Assembly: GCF_900101525.1 (NCBI RefSeq)
Contig: NZ_FMZD01000001.1
Span: 124,001-188,000, forward strand
DNA from: Marinilactibacillus psychrotolerans
GTDB lineage: Bacteria; Bacillota; Bacilli; Lactobacillales; Carnobacteriaceae_A
Length of the DNA stretch: 64,000 nucleotides
Direction: 5' to 3'
Shown: piece after piece, positions 37,780-46,634 of the stretch
How positions within the stretch are numbered: position 1 is the first letter of the stretch
How the letters are laid out: the number at the start of each line of letters is the position of its first letter
Made by a program: the position numbers and the translations under genes
The notes under the pieces: model-generated
What the model was told of the DNA's origin: nothing
Databases searched by the model: none
The model's input: only the letters and a program-made list of their open reading frames with translations

Positions 37780-38409
37780 ATGGTATTAAATAACGTTATA
37801 GAATTGTTTTTATTTATAAATCCTTTAGGGACAAATAGTTTTGATGCAGAAGAAACGGTGGAAGCTTTTTCTAAAGAAAGAGAAGAAAAAGTAAAAATTA
37901 GTTTTATTCCCCTTTTAAATTTTAATTCAGTAAAAAAACAATTAATAAGTGAAAAAAATGGACTAACCTCTATTGAAGATCGTAATAAGATGTACACTGA
38001 CTCTTTCAATGCTAGTTTAGCTTTTGCCGCTGCTTCTATGCAAGGCAAAAAGAAAGCCAGAAAATTTTTAATGACGCTTCAGAAAAACATTATTGAAAAT
38101 AACAATACTTTTTCTAAATCACTAGTCTTAAAAAGTGCACAAGCAGCTAAATTGGATATTGAAATGTTTGAAGAAGATTTCAATTCTGATTTAGTTAAAA
38201 CGGCTTTTACTAAAGACCAGAAATTAGCTCAAGAAATGTCTGTACAAGATACACCTGCTTGTGTTTTATTTACTGGAACTGGTGAAAAATATGGATACCG
38301 TGTTGATTCTATTCTCTCTAAACAGTTATTACATGGGTTATGTTCAAATAATCCTATCCCTCCTGAAATATCAGAGATAAAAAATAAATATAAATTCCAG
38401 ACCGTTTAA
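37780..38409 (+). CDS. DsbA-fold SpxH/YjbH-like protein, CxxC motif absent
   Basis: Protein of 209 residues recognised as YjbH/SpxH family by position between pepF and the CYTH gene and by the thioredoxin-like start IELFLFINPLG followed by helix-rich sequence (NASLAFAAASMQGKKKARKFLM, then TPACVLFTGTG containing the cis-proline). SpxH delivers Spx to ClpXP for degradation. Bacillus YjbH has a CxxC at the place where this protein reads GTNS (about residues 16-19), so it cannot use a dithiol. The only cysteines are near residues 166 and 188. Start ATG 37780 follows AAGGTGAG. Spx itself is encoded 4.5 kb away. Confidence 0.8.
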   Translation: MVLNNVIELFLFINPLGTNSFDAEETVEAFSKEREEKVKISFIPLLNFNSVKKQLISEKNGLTSIEDRNKMYTDSFNASLAFAAASMQGKKKARKFLMTLQKNIIENNNTFSKSLVLKSAQAAKLDIEMFEEDFNSDLVKTAFTKDQKLAQEMSVQDTPACVLFTGTGEKYGYRVDSILSKQLLHGLCSNNPIPPEISEIKNKYKFQTV

Positions 38410-38416
38410 CTACCAA

Positions 38417-38452
38417 TGAAAAGCCCTCTAAATAAACTTAGAGGGCTTTTTT
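38417..38452. terminator. bidirectional terminator between SpxH-like gene and pepF
   Basis: AAAAGCCCTCTAA and its complement (TTAGAGGGCTTTTTT) between convergent genes. Confidence 0.92.
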
Positions 38453-38458
38453 ATCTAA

Positions 38459-40276
38459 TTAGAGATTTAAATCTTTTAGTGTATCTTCAAATTCATTCAA
38501 TCTTGCTTCAAAAACTTTCATTGCTTTCACAATATAGTCTTTATTTGTCATATCAACCCCAGCTTTTTTCATTACCTCAATTGGAAAGTCGCTACTTCCA
38601 GCTTTCAGATAATTTAAATATTTTTCCAGAGCATCGTCTTTTCCATTCAAAATATTATCTGCTAAAGCAGTGGCAGCACAAAAGCCTGTAGAATATTGAT
38701 AAACATAATAATTATAATAGAAATGAGGAATCCGAGCCCATTCATACTGAATCTCAGTGTCTTTTTCTACAGCCTTCCCATAATATTTACTATTAATTTC
38801 TGCATAATTTTTGCTCAAATAATCTGCAGTCAAAGGTATTCCTTTAGCTGCTTCTTCATGCATGAAATGTTCAAATTCTGCGAATTGCGTTTGGCGGAAG
38901 ACCGTTCCTTTAAATCCGTCAAGGTAGTGATTTAATACATAAGCACGTGCTTTTGGATCTTCAGTTGTTTTCAGTAAATAATCAGTTAGAATATTTTCGT
39001 TTGTTGTAGAAGCAATTTCTGCTAAGAAAATTGAATAATCACCATAAACAAACGGTTGATTATCTCGCGTAAAGTAACTATGCGCACTATGACCAAGTTC
39101 ATGTACTAATGTATATAAATGATTAAGGGAATCATGCCAGTTCAATAAGATATATGGATTAGTATCGTAATCTCCTGAGGAATATGCTCCACTACGCTTC
39201 CCTTTATTTTCAATAACATCAATCCAACGATGGTTAAAAGCTTTTTCTAATACATTTTTATATTCAGAACCAAGTGGAGCAAGTCCTTTTAGCGTCTCTT
39301 TCTTCGCTTCATCATAGGTATATTTCAAACTCGCTTCTCCAGTTATTGGAGTATATAAATCATACATGTGCAATTCACTAACATTTAAGATCTTTTTGCG
39401 TAATTCCATATAACGATGCAGTAAAGGTAAATGTTCATTAACAACATCAACAAGCGTTTCGTGAACCGACTCGGGAATATGATTAGCAGAGAGCGCTCTT
39501 TCTCGAGCAGAATTAAACTTGTGTACTGATGCTTGATAATTATGATTTTTCACATTTGCAGACAACGTGCTGGCAAATGTATTCTTTAATCCTTCATAGA
39601 TTTCATACATTTTCTGAAATGCTTCTTCTCTGACTTCTCTATTTGTGCTTTCTAGTAACTGACCATACATTCCATGAGAAAGTTGAACTTCTTCTCCATG
39701 TTCTCCTTTCACTTTAGGAAAAGTCAAGTCAGCATTATTTAACACACTAAAAGTCTGGCTAGAAGCTGTCAAAATATCACTGGCCCCAGCTAATAATGCC
39801 TCCATTTCTGCAGATAAAACATGCTCTCGATTTGCAGTCAGCTGATCGATATAATGTTTGTAAATAGTCAATTCTTTTTTTTCTTCGAAATATCCTTTTA
39901 ATTTATCTTCTGATAAAGATAATAGTTCTGGTTCAAACCAAGAAGTTGCTTCTCCAGCTTTAGTAGCTAGCAAACGAGCGCGGTCATTCATTGCCTGATA
40001 AGTACCATTAGAGGTATCTTGATCGTTTTTTAAATGGGAGTAGACATATACTGATCCTAATGAACGGTAAACATCAAGAATAGATTCAAGTGCTTCGAAA
40101 AAATCCTCTGCTCTATTTGCTAGTGTTCCTTGTAAACTAGAAATTTTTTGAACCTTATTCTCAGCATCTTTAATGGCATTTTCCCATTCTTGATCTGACT
40201 TAAAGATCACAGTCAAATCCCAGGTTAATTCTTTTGAAACTTCTTCACGTTTTGGTAACGATTTTACTTCTGACAT
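38459..40276 (-). CDS. pepF: oligoendopeptidase F
   Basis: M3B zinc metallopeptidase of 605 residues that cleaves oligopeptides in the cytoplasm. The zinc motif HExxH is HELGHSAHS (about 390-398), with the third ligand in a downstream EIAST segment. The family ending (STGFCAATALADNIL, ... YLKAGSSDFPIEVMKKAGVDM) is intact. It neighbours coiA upstream and the SpxH-like gene downstream, the coiA-pepF-yjbH order of Bacillus. Confidence 0.96.
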   Translation of the reverse strand: MSEVKSLPKREEVSKELTWDLTVIFKSDQEWENAIKDAENKVQKISSLQGTLANRAEDFFEALESILDVYRSLGSVYVYSHLKNDQDTSNGTYQAMNDRARLLATKAGEATSWFEPELLSLSEDKLKGYFEEKKELTIYKHYIDQLTANREHVLSAEMEALLAGASDILTASSQTFSVLNNADLTFPKVKGEHGEEVQLSHGMYGQLLESTNREVREEAFQKMYEIYEGLKNTFASTLSANVKNHNYQASVHKFNSARERALSANHIPESVHETLVDVVNEHLPLLHRYMELRKKILNVSELHMYDLYTPITGEASLKYTYDEAKKETLKGLAPLGSEYKNVLEKAFNHRWIDVIENKGKRSGAYSSGDYDTNPYILLNWHDSLNHLYTLVHELGHSAHSYFTRDNQPFVYGDYSIFLAEIASTTNENILTDYLLKTTEDPKARAYVLNHYLDGFKGTVFRQTQFAEFEHFMHEEAAKGIPLTADYLSKNYAEINSKYYGKAVEKDTEIQYEWARIPHFYYNYYVYQYSTGFCAATALADNILNGKDDALEKYLNYLKAGSSDFPIEVMKKAGVDMTNKDYIVKAMKVFEARLNEFEDTLKDLNL

Positions 40277-40344
40277 TGAAGTCCCTCCTAATATTAGCTA
40301 TGAAATAATGATAACACACTTTAAAAATCATTAGAATATACAAA

Positions 40345-41510
40345 CTATTCTGATTGTTCATTATTTGAAGATTTCATTGATGAGTTTTTTGTTAATGTTT
40401 CTAGTTTTACTTCTTCATTATTAAAACGTTTTGCTCGTTTTTGTACACTCCATTTGTTTTTTCGAATCATTTTTATAATATTATGTTGAGCTAATACTTC
40501 CATGTATTCATAACATATAATTTTACTAATATTTCCATGGATTTGAGGCATTCTATAACACTTTATTTTTCCTTTTATTATGAGCAGTTCAATAAATCTA
40601 TCAAGATTTTTACTGGTAATTACTTGGCCGATTTGATGATTTTCTATCCATTTAAGTAAATAATATTTCCATTGAAAAGCTAAGGTTTCAATAAGCCATT
40701 CATGTTTTACTGGTATATAAAGTTCTACTGGCATGTTAAGTAATGTTTCATTATCTAAGTATAGTTCTTGACAAAATTGCCGAATTTTAGAATTAGAATA
40801 GTGCGCAGCCCCCATTAAATTAAAATGTATCTCCTTTAAATCAAAAAAAAGCTTATCTGTGTCAGGAATCACTTCTTTCGTTGTACTTTCTTCTACTAAT
40901 TCAATTAAGTAACTTAATTCTACAGTTAACGAATTGTAATGCCACTTTTTACCATAAGACTTCTGGATATGACTTAATATCTGAAGACTTTGATTTTTTG
41001 CGGAATAGTGCATTATATAAAAGGAAAATACTGGATGTACTCGTATAAAACTTTTCTGTAAGTCCGTAATCCGAGGACCTGGTTTCAGGTTATTTCCTAA
41101 AATCCAAATCACTTTATATCCGCTTGCTTTGTAGCTATTTGTCCTTTCAATCACTTTTTCTATTGGAATTGGGCTACACTGATATTCAATTACAATTTTT
41201 TTTTACTCTCTATGAGTATATCTGGTCTCTGATTTAAATTTTTTAAATATGCTTCTAATTTTACTTTGTACCCTTTTTTCTTGAAAAAGTTATACAGCGC
41301 TAGTTTTCCTTCCAGATGTTCTCTGGTTTCTCCTTCCGTAAATACCTTACAAGCTTCCTTAGGATGATGTGAAAAATGAGGAATCTTACTTTCTCCTTTC
41401 TTAAGAAAAACCCTTTTCCCACAACTTGGACATATTAAGTCTTTAAGAAGCTGTGCTTTATTATCACCAGCTTGTATATATTCATTAGTCTTCGTCAGCG
41501 CAATTATCAT
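40345..41510 (-). pseudogene. coiA: competence protein CoiA, frameshifted
   Basis: Two overlapping-frame pieces make one CoiA. The 5' piece (41190-41510, 106 codons) has the N-terminal zinc-ribbon-like CPSCGKR, the PHFSHH segment and the start of the nuclease-like core (QRPDILIESKKK). It ends at a stop straight after a run of nine adenines (minus strand, 41196-41204). The next frame continues the expected protein (IVIEYQCSPIPIEKVIERTNSYKASGYKVIWILG, here only described) and runs to 40345. Seven or ten adenines would restore one frame. CoiA is needed for DNA uptake/recombination in competent Firmicutes. It may be a true null, a slippage-controlled gene or a sequencing error. Confidence 0.85.
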
Positions 41511-41562
41511 TTATATCAACCCTTTCTATTATTACTACTGTTTTATTAAATAAAAATTAATC

Positions 41563-41594
41563 AAAAAACCACAGAACTATAAGCTCTGTGGTTT
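41563..41594 (-). terminator. terminator of mecA
   Basis: Minus-strand AACCACAGAGC...TTCTGTGGTTTTTT hairpin, right after mecA. Confidence 0.9.
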
Positions 41595-41603
41595 CAAAGA
41601 TTC

Positions 41604-42263
41604 TTATTTAAAGTAGTGTCTAATTAATTCTAGGGCACTGTTATCCATAATTACTTCTGCATATTCATCTAATACTTCAGAAGAAATTCTACTTTTCTCT
41701 CCAAATTCAAGAATATGGGCTATTTCTTCTTCCATTGTTCTTATAACCATTTCTTCTACAAAAAATACAATGTGCAAGTAATACTGGTCTTTATATTTGT
41801 ATAAAGTAGATGCTCCACTCTCTAGAGAAAATTCTTGAGCCATCATAATGACCTGTTCAAAATTTCGAAACATAAAAATTACTTCTCGTGATTTAACATC
41901 CTGAGCTTTTAAATACTCTTCTAATCCATCAGGTTTAACGTTTTGAGATAATTTTTCATTCAACATTCTTACAGGATCCGTTGTTGACTCTTCATCTATC
42001 TCATCATTTAATTCTTCTTTAAATTGAGCACCCTTACTGATAAAGAGTTCTAAACCATTGTTATTTGGCATAACTTGAAAAGTAACAGCATCCGATTCTT
42101 GAAATTCTTCGTCTATATCTACTTCTTCAAGAATACTGTAGAAAAAACTCTCGATTTGTTTTTGGTTTCCTAATAAATCAAGAAAGGTGATGCCTCTTTC
42201 TTCGAGGTCCCTATTTTCTATTTTTACACGGATCGTATCATCATTAATATGTTCGATTTCCAT
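41604..42263 (-). CDS. mecA: adaptor protein MecA
   Basis: ClpC adaptor of 219 residues that targets ComK or other substrates for ClpCP degradation. The N-terminal substrate-binding domain starts MEIEHINDDTIRVKIENRDLEERG; an acidic linker (about 85-100) leads to the C-terminal ClpC-binding domain (VIMMAQEFSLESGASTLYKYKDQYYL). Between spx and coiA, as in Bacillus. With coiA broken, its competence role may be gone while its proteolysis role stays. Confidence 0.94.
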   Translation of the reverse strand: MEIEHINDDTIRVKIENRDLEERGITFLDLLGNQKQIESFFYSILEEVDIDEEFQESDAVTFQVMPNNNGLELFISKGAQFKEELNDEIDEESTTDPVRMLNEKLSQNVKPDGLEEYLKAQDVKSREVIFMFRNFEQVIMMAQEFSLESGASTLYKYKDQYYLHIVFFVEEMVIRTMEEEIAHILEFGEKSRISSEVLDEYAEVIMDNSALELIRHYFK

Positions 42264-42477
42264 CTTTCTAGCACCTCATTCCTTTAATCAGTGTTAGGCA
42301 TATATAGATTATAGTGTTTGCCGAATCGTAGGGTAAATTTAATTATTATTCTAACTACATCTCTTCAATGTAAATGTTTGTAAAAATAAAGCTTAAACGT
42401 TGAATCATTAAGAGCCTACGCTCTTGCTATTATACAAAATGGAAGAAACGAATACAAGCGAATGATTCACATAAAAT

Positions 42478-42514
42478 AAAAAAGATTCGACTTGGTTTTG
42501 AACCGTCGAATCTT
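42478..42514 (-). terminator. terminator of spx
   Basis: Minus-strand arms AAGATTCGAC and GTCGAATCTT with T run after (TTTTATTTTAT), between spx and mecA. Confidence 0.9.
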
Positions 42515-42544
42515 ATAACAGTTGTATTTGCTCTTAACTCAATA

Positions 42545-42952
42545 CTAGCTGTTAGAAAGAGCAACTAGTCTTTGAGCTCTTTCTAACTCTAAAGCTCTTA
42601 CTTCTCTAGGAATGAACTGACGAATTTCGTCTTCATTATATCCAATCTGCATACGTTTCTCATCGAGTACGATGGGTCTGCGTAACAAACTTGGTGTCTC
42701 TTGAATTAGTGTATATAACTCTTTTAAAGATAATTCATCTATATCAAGATCCAATTCTTGAAAAGCTTTAGAACGAGTTGAAATAATTTCTTCTGTACCC
42801 TCTTCTGTCATTCGCATAATTGATTTAATTTCTTGGATGCTAATTGGAGTTGACGCAATATTTCTTTCTTCATAAGGGATCCCGTATTCTTCTAACCATG
42901 CCTTCGCTTTTCTGCATGATGCACAACTCGGTGATGTAAATAATGTTACCAT
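42545..42952 (-). CDS. spx: transcriptional regulator Spx
   Basis: ArsC-like protein of 135 residues that binds the RNA polymerase alpha C-terminal domain and redirects transcription under thiol stress. The redox switch CxxC is C10-A-S-C13; the alpha-CTD contact Gly52 is present in TEEGTEE; Arg91/Arg92 in [10 protein letters not shown] matches the conserved basic residue. ATG 42952 is preceded by GGGAGA; the frame is open 42 codons further but this reads through promoter DNA. Probably degraded by ClpXP with the SpxH-like protein. Confidence 0.96.
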   Translation of the reverse strand: MVTLFTSPSCASCRKAKAWLEEYGIPYEERNIASTPISIQEIKSIMRMTEEGTEEIISTRSKAFQELDLDIDELSLKELYTLIQETPSLLRRPIVLDEKRMQIGYNEDEIRQFIPREVRALELERAQRLVALSNS

Positions 42953-43021
42953 TATGTATTTCTCCCTTCTAAATTCTGTATATTTAGTAGTTGAATTTCT
43001 TACATATTGACTACACTTATA

Positions 43022-43050
43022 ACTATAAACGAATTGTGAACACTTGTAAA
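43022..43050 (-). promoter_or_regulatory. spx proximal promoter
   Basis: Minus-strand TTTACA (43045-43050) and TATAGT (43022-43027), 17-base spacer, about 70 bases before the spx start. Confidence 0.65.
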
Positions 43051-43079
43051 GTCCTTTTGTCATTTTTCTGTCAAACATT

Positions 43080-43108
43080 ATATTACTTTTATGTAATAAT
43101 CATGTAAA
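43080..43108 (-). promoter_or_regulatory. spx distal promoter
   Basis: Minus-strand TTTACA (43103-43108) and TAATAT (43080-43085), 17-base spacer. The TTTTGTCA motif (43055-43062) and a TGACA repeat lie between the two promoters. Confidence 0.55.
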
Positions 43109-43288
43109 AAACATTAAAAAGGTTGTGTTTATACCTTTATCTTATAATTATTCATATTCGACAAAAAACTACTTTATTTATAATCATTACAATTTGAAAC
43201 TATAGTTTGTCACATCCATTTTGTCTTTTAAAATATCTATTCCTATCCCCTAGATATTAAAACACTTTCTTTTTAAAAAAATTATGTA
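43109..43288. other. AT-rich spacer between spx promoters and the lplA terminator
   Basis: Part of the 390-base gap between spx and lplA that carries the two spx promoters and the lplA terminator. The remaining 180 bases are AT-rich and hold no credible gene. A partial PerR-box-like inverted repeat (TTATAAT, T, ATTCATA at 43142-43156) is present, but weak. Confidence 0.6.
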
Positions 43289-43338
43289 CATCAAAAAACA
43301 ACACGAGTAGAAATTTTTACCCGTGTTGTTTTTTGATG
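43289..43338. terminator. terminator of lplA
   Basis: 17-bp outer stem (CATCAAAAAACAACACG and complement) with A/T tracts, just after the lplA stop; near-palindromic, so it may act on both strands. Confidence 0.88.
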
Positions 43339-43342
43339 TAGT

Positions 43343-44362
43343 TTAATAGAATAGTTGAACTAATTCATCTACGCTAACTTTTCCAAAATATTTATTTATA
43401 TCTATTTCTTCAAAAGTATCTCGTATTGATTTTTCTTCATAGGTTTTTCCAATCAATTTACTTTCGACATCTGAAATTTCTCCTAATCCAAAGAAGTCTC
43501 CATATATTTTCAGATCTTCTATAATTCCTCTGTTAACATTCATTTTTACTTCAACTGTTCCCACAGAAAGACGTTCGCTACGTTCTAGATCAAATTTAGG
43601 TGACTTTCCATAATTCCAATCCCAGTTTGCAGTGTATTTTTCAGCAAACTTATCAATTTTTTGCCAGTCTTCCTCTGTTAATTTATACTCTTTAACTTCT
43701 GATATATTATCCACATCAAATATATTCAGCAAAAGTTTTTCTTTAAAATCTTTAGCGTTCATATACTGATACTCGTCGCTAAGATACGGTTTAATGTTTG
43801 TTACACGACTTCTAATAGATTTTATACCTTTAGACTCCAACTTATGCTTTTTAGGTCTTAACGCTCCTACAACTGCTTCAATTTCAGAATCAAACATTAA
43901 TGTTCCATGTGCTGTTAATCTACCATTCTTGGAATACATTGCATTACCAGAGAATTTTTTATCATCAATAACTAAATCATTACGTCCTCTCAGTTCTGCT
44001 CCTTCAACACCCATTTTATGGAGCCCATCTATCACTGGAGAAGTAAATTTTTTGAAGTCTCTAAAAGAGTTTCCATCATCTTTAGTCAAAAAACAAAAAC
44101 ATAAAACTCCTAAATCATGATAAACTGCGCCGCCCCCAGAAAAGCGTCTAACTACAGTTACATCATGCTCATTCACGTAATCTGTATTCACTTCCTCGAA
44201 AGTATTCTGATTCTTACCAACAATGATTGAATTATCATTTATATAAAAAAGTAAAATTGGTTCATCCAACTCAACTTCATTTAATAAATAGTATTCAACA
44301 GCAAGATTGACTCTCGCATCATGAATTTCTTGACCATTTCTTTCGTTTTTCACATAGTACAT
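43343..44362 (-). CDS. lplA: lipoate--protein ligase
   Basis: Activates lipoate with ATP and attaches it to E2 or GcvH lipoyl domains. The LplA/LplJ motif RRFSGGGAVYHDLG lies at about 70-83; the lysine region SGNAMYSKNGRLTAHGTLMFD near 135-155; the C-terminal accessory domain begins around 245. Length is 339. It lies downstream of the MBL hydrolase gene by 13 bases; the same pair (yhfI-lplJ) occurs in Bacillus. Confidence 0.94.
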   Translation of the reverse strand: MYYVKNERNGQEIHDARVNLAVEYYLLNEVELDEPILLFYINDNSIIVGKNQNTFEEVNTDYVNEHDVTVVRRFSGGGAVYHDLGVLCFCFLTKDDGNSFRDFKKFTSPVIDGLHKMGVEGAELRGRNDLVIDDKKFSGNAMYSKNGRLTAHGTLMFDSEIEAVVGALRPKKHKLESKGIKSIRSRVTNIKPYLSDEYQYMNAKDFKEKLLLNIFDVDNISEVKEYKLTEEDWQKIDKFAEKYTANWDWNYGKSPKFDLERSERLSVGTVEVKMNVNRGIIEDLKIYGDFFGLGEISDVESKLIGKTYEEKSIRDTFEEIDINKYFGKVSVDELVQLFY

Positions 44363-44375
44363 GTACTCTACCCCT

Positions 44376-45119
44376 TTAAATTATTAATTCTAAGTTTTTT
44401 TCTGCTAAGATTGTCTTTGTCTTCGGTGCCTCTTCAGCTGCTTCTCTTCTTAATTTCTGTAGATCCCCTTCTTGTGGCAAATGACTTAAAACCAAAGTTT
44501 TCACGTTGGCTTTATTAGCTATTTGACCACATTCTTTTGAGGTCATATGAACAGAATGGTTTTCCATCCCTTTAAAGAAATTAGAATCTGCAATTAAAAG
44601 ATCTGCATCTTTTGCTAATGGAATCAACTCTTCAATAAACCCTGAATCGGCTGTAAACACCATTACTTTACCGGTTTTTCTTTCTAGAATTCTAAATGCA
44701 TAGCAAGGCACTGGATGAAGCGTTTTTAAGTGAAAAATATCAAACGGGCCAATCGAAATCTGATCTTGTTTTGTATAATCAATTCCCTGACTCACTTCAT
44801 CCATAGTTATTTTCGAAAACGCCTGCTCATCATCATTGTGTCCATAAATGGGTAAAATAGAAGATCTATTCCCGTCACCATCCCTTTTTAGCAGTCTGGT
44901 AAATTGTAACACGCCTAAATCAGCAACATGGTCATGATGATAATGGGTAATTAGGACTGAATCTAAATCTAATGGATCCAGATGGTGTTCCAATGCTAAT
45001 AATGATCCACTTCCAGCATCAAGTAATAAATGATATCCTTCTGATTCCAATAAGTATGAACTAGTCCCAATGTCTCTAGTTGGATAGCCACCATAATAGC
45101 CTAAAACGATTACTCTCAT
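44376..45119 (-). CDS. MBL-fold metallo-hydrolase (YhfI-like)
   Basis: Cytoplasmic metallo-beta-lactamase-fold hydrolase of 247 residues. The metal motif THYHHDHVADLG lies near 59-70; further ligands in FTADSGF and VLSHLPQEGD. It looks like the RNase Z/cyclic-nucleotide phosphodiesterase branch, but the substrate is unknown. Co-transcribed with lplA. Confidence 0.87.
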   Translation of the reverse strand: MRVIVLGYYGGYPTRDIGTSSYLLESEGYHLLLDAGSGSLLALEHHLDPLDLDSVLITHYHHDHVADLGVLQFTRLLKRDGDGNRSSILPIYGHNDDEQAFSKITMDEVSQGIDYTKQDQISIGPFDIFHLKTLHPVPCYAFRILERKTGKVMVFTADSGFIEELIPLAKDADLLIADSNFFKGMENHSVHMTSKECGQIANKANVKTLVLSHLPQEGDLQKLRREAAEEAPKTKTILAEKNLELII

Positions 45120-45164
45120 ATTGATCTTCCTTTCTTATTTACTCTAGAATACTCCAGATTAAAA

Positions 45165-45208
45165 TAAAAAAACAGCCAAAACTATAGAATGCTTATAGTT
45201 TAGCTGTT
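45165..45208 (-). terminator. terminator of the hemY-like gene
   Basis: Minus-strand AACAGCTAAACTATAAG and near-complement CTATAGTTTTGGCTGTT, followed by seven T residues. Confidence 0.88.
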
Positions 45209-45236
45209 ATATATAATAATTCCTAATTAATATATA

Positions 45237-46634
45237 CTATTTTGTTTTTTTTAGATATGCAATTACTTTCTCACTCACTTTGTTTCCTTGTTCTATACAA
45301 CTATTGATTCCAAATCCATTGACTCCATTACCTGCAAGATAGATACCTGGATAGTCATTTTTAATGGCATCAAGCAATCTTGGCTTCTCGTCTTGATTTT
45401 TAAATGAAGATTTAAGATATGAATTCGTCCATCTTTTTACAACATGATAAATTGGTTCTTCAGTAATTCCCAATATTCTTTCAAGATCCTTAAGTAATAA
45501 CTCTTCAATTTGTTTATTACTTAGCGAGAGCATAATTTCTTCATTCCCTCGTCCAAAATAGACCCCTATCAGTTCTTCTTCTTTTTCTTTTAAGTTTTCC
45601 CATTTCTTATTTAACCAAACGATACTTGAAATGTGAGAATCATTTCGTCTAGAACACAATACCCCATTTCCTTGTGGTTCATTTTTTATTGTGCCTTTAG
45701 GGAAGCTGAACATAGAGTAACCTATAGAAGTTGTCCTGATATCTTTAAAATAATCAATTAATTCAGGATCATTAAAAAGCTCTCTATAAACACTTGGATC
45801 AGTCGCAACAATCACCGCTCCAACTCTAACTTGTTCTTTCTGATTGATATCTATAATATACGTATCTTCTATACTTTTCTTGATTTCGGTTACTTTTTTA
45901 GAAAATAGAACATGTTCTTTAACTTCTTTTAATAGAGCTTTTGTCAAGGTTTCTAGCCCTTGCTTAAACGATATCTGATTTCCGTTACCGTCTAACAAAT
46001 TCGGATTTGCTTCTATAGCTTTCGTTAGATCCCCATATTGTTGTTCTAATTCTACTATTTGTTTATTAAGTACTTCTATACTTGTTGATTCCATGTCTGT
46101 CACATATATTTCAGAAAAATACGGTTCAGCTACGTACTCAGTTAATTCTGATCCAATTCTAGCAGTAAGGTAGTCCATTACACTGGTTTTTTCATGTACT
46201 TCACTTTCTGACAAATACGTATCTTTTAGATAAGATATTTTCCCTTGAAAAGAAAGAATATCATACTTCCATATGTCAGATCGTTTAGCAGGGATTCCAT
46301 TATACGAAGGATTTTCAATATGGTATAGCTTATTAAATGCATAAATATCTTGTTTGCCGTATTGACTACGTATTACTTCTTTTTGAAGATTTAATTCTTC
46401 TATTAGATCCATGGTGTGATTTGTTCTTATATCTATAGATTCTGCTCCAATATCTAAATAGTCTTCTCCTATTTTCATAGTATGTATCTTTCCGCCTGAA
46501 CGAATAGATCCTTCTAAGACCAATAATTCTAATGGTAAATTTTCTTCTTTAATTATTTTCTTCAAACGATATGCTACCGTAAGTCCTGTAATTCCAGTAC
46601 CGATAACGGCTATTCTTTTCTTTGACCTTTCCAT
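45237..46634 (-). CDS. hemY: HemY-like protoporphyrinogen/coproporphyrinogen oxidase
   Basis: FAD-dependent oxidase of 465 residues. The dinucleotide motif AVIGTGITGLTVAYRL lies at residues 9-24, and the second FAD segment GGKIHT at about 48-53. Later come YVAEPYFSEIYVTD, a VIVATDPSVY segment and the C-terminal GIYLAGNGVNGFGINSCIEQG motif. In Gram-positives this enzyme oxidises coproporphyrinogen III to coproporphyrin III. No hemE, hemH, hemQ or other heme gene is in the window, so its role is unclear: a step on imported precursor, or another amine oxidase-like activity. Own terminator; single-gene unit. Confidence 0.82.
   Translation of the reverse strand: MERSKKRIAVIGTGITGLTVAYRLKKIIKEENLPLELLVLEGSIRSGGKIHTMKIGEDYLDIGAESIDIRTNHTMDLIEELNLQKEVIRSQYGKQDIYAFNKLYHIENPSYNGIPAKRSDIWKYDILSFQGKISYLKDTYLSESEVHEKTSVMDYLTARIGSELTEYVAEPYFSEIYVTDMESTSIEVLNKQIVELEQQYGDLTKAIEANPNLLDGNGNQISFKQGLETLTKALLKEVKEHVLFSKKVTEIKKSIEDTYIIDINQKEQVRVGAVIVATDPSVYRELFNDPELIDYFKDIRTTSIGYSMFSFPKGTIKNEPQGNGVLCSRRNDSHISSIVWLNKKWENLKEKEEELIGVYFGRGNEEIMLSLSNKQIEELLLKDLERILGITEEPIYHVVKRWTNSYLKSSFKNQDEKPRLLDAIKNDYPGIYLAGNGVNGFGINSCIEQGNKVSEKVIAYLKKTK

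Noticed and set aside
42953-43078. A 42-codon longer spx start
   Set aside because: It overlaps the proximal spx promoter and repeats short Cys-Ser/Tyr stretches unlike any Spx; ATG 42952 gives the standard N-terminus.
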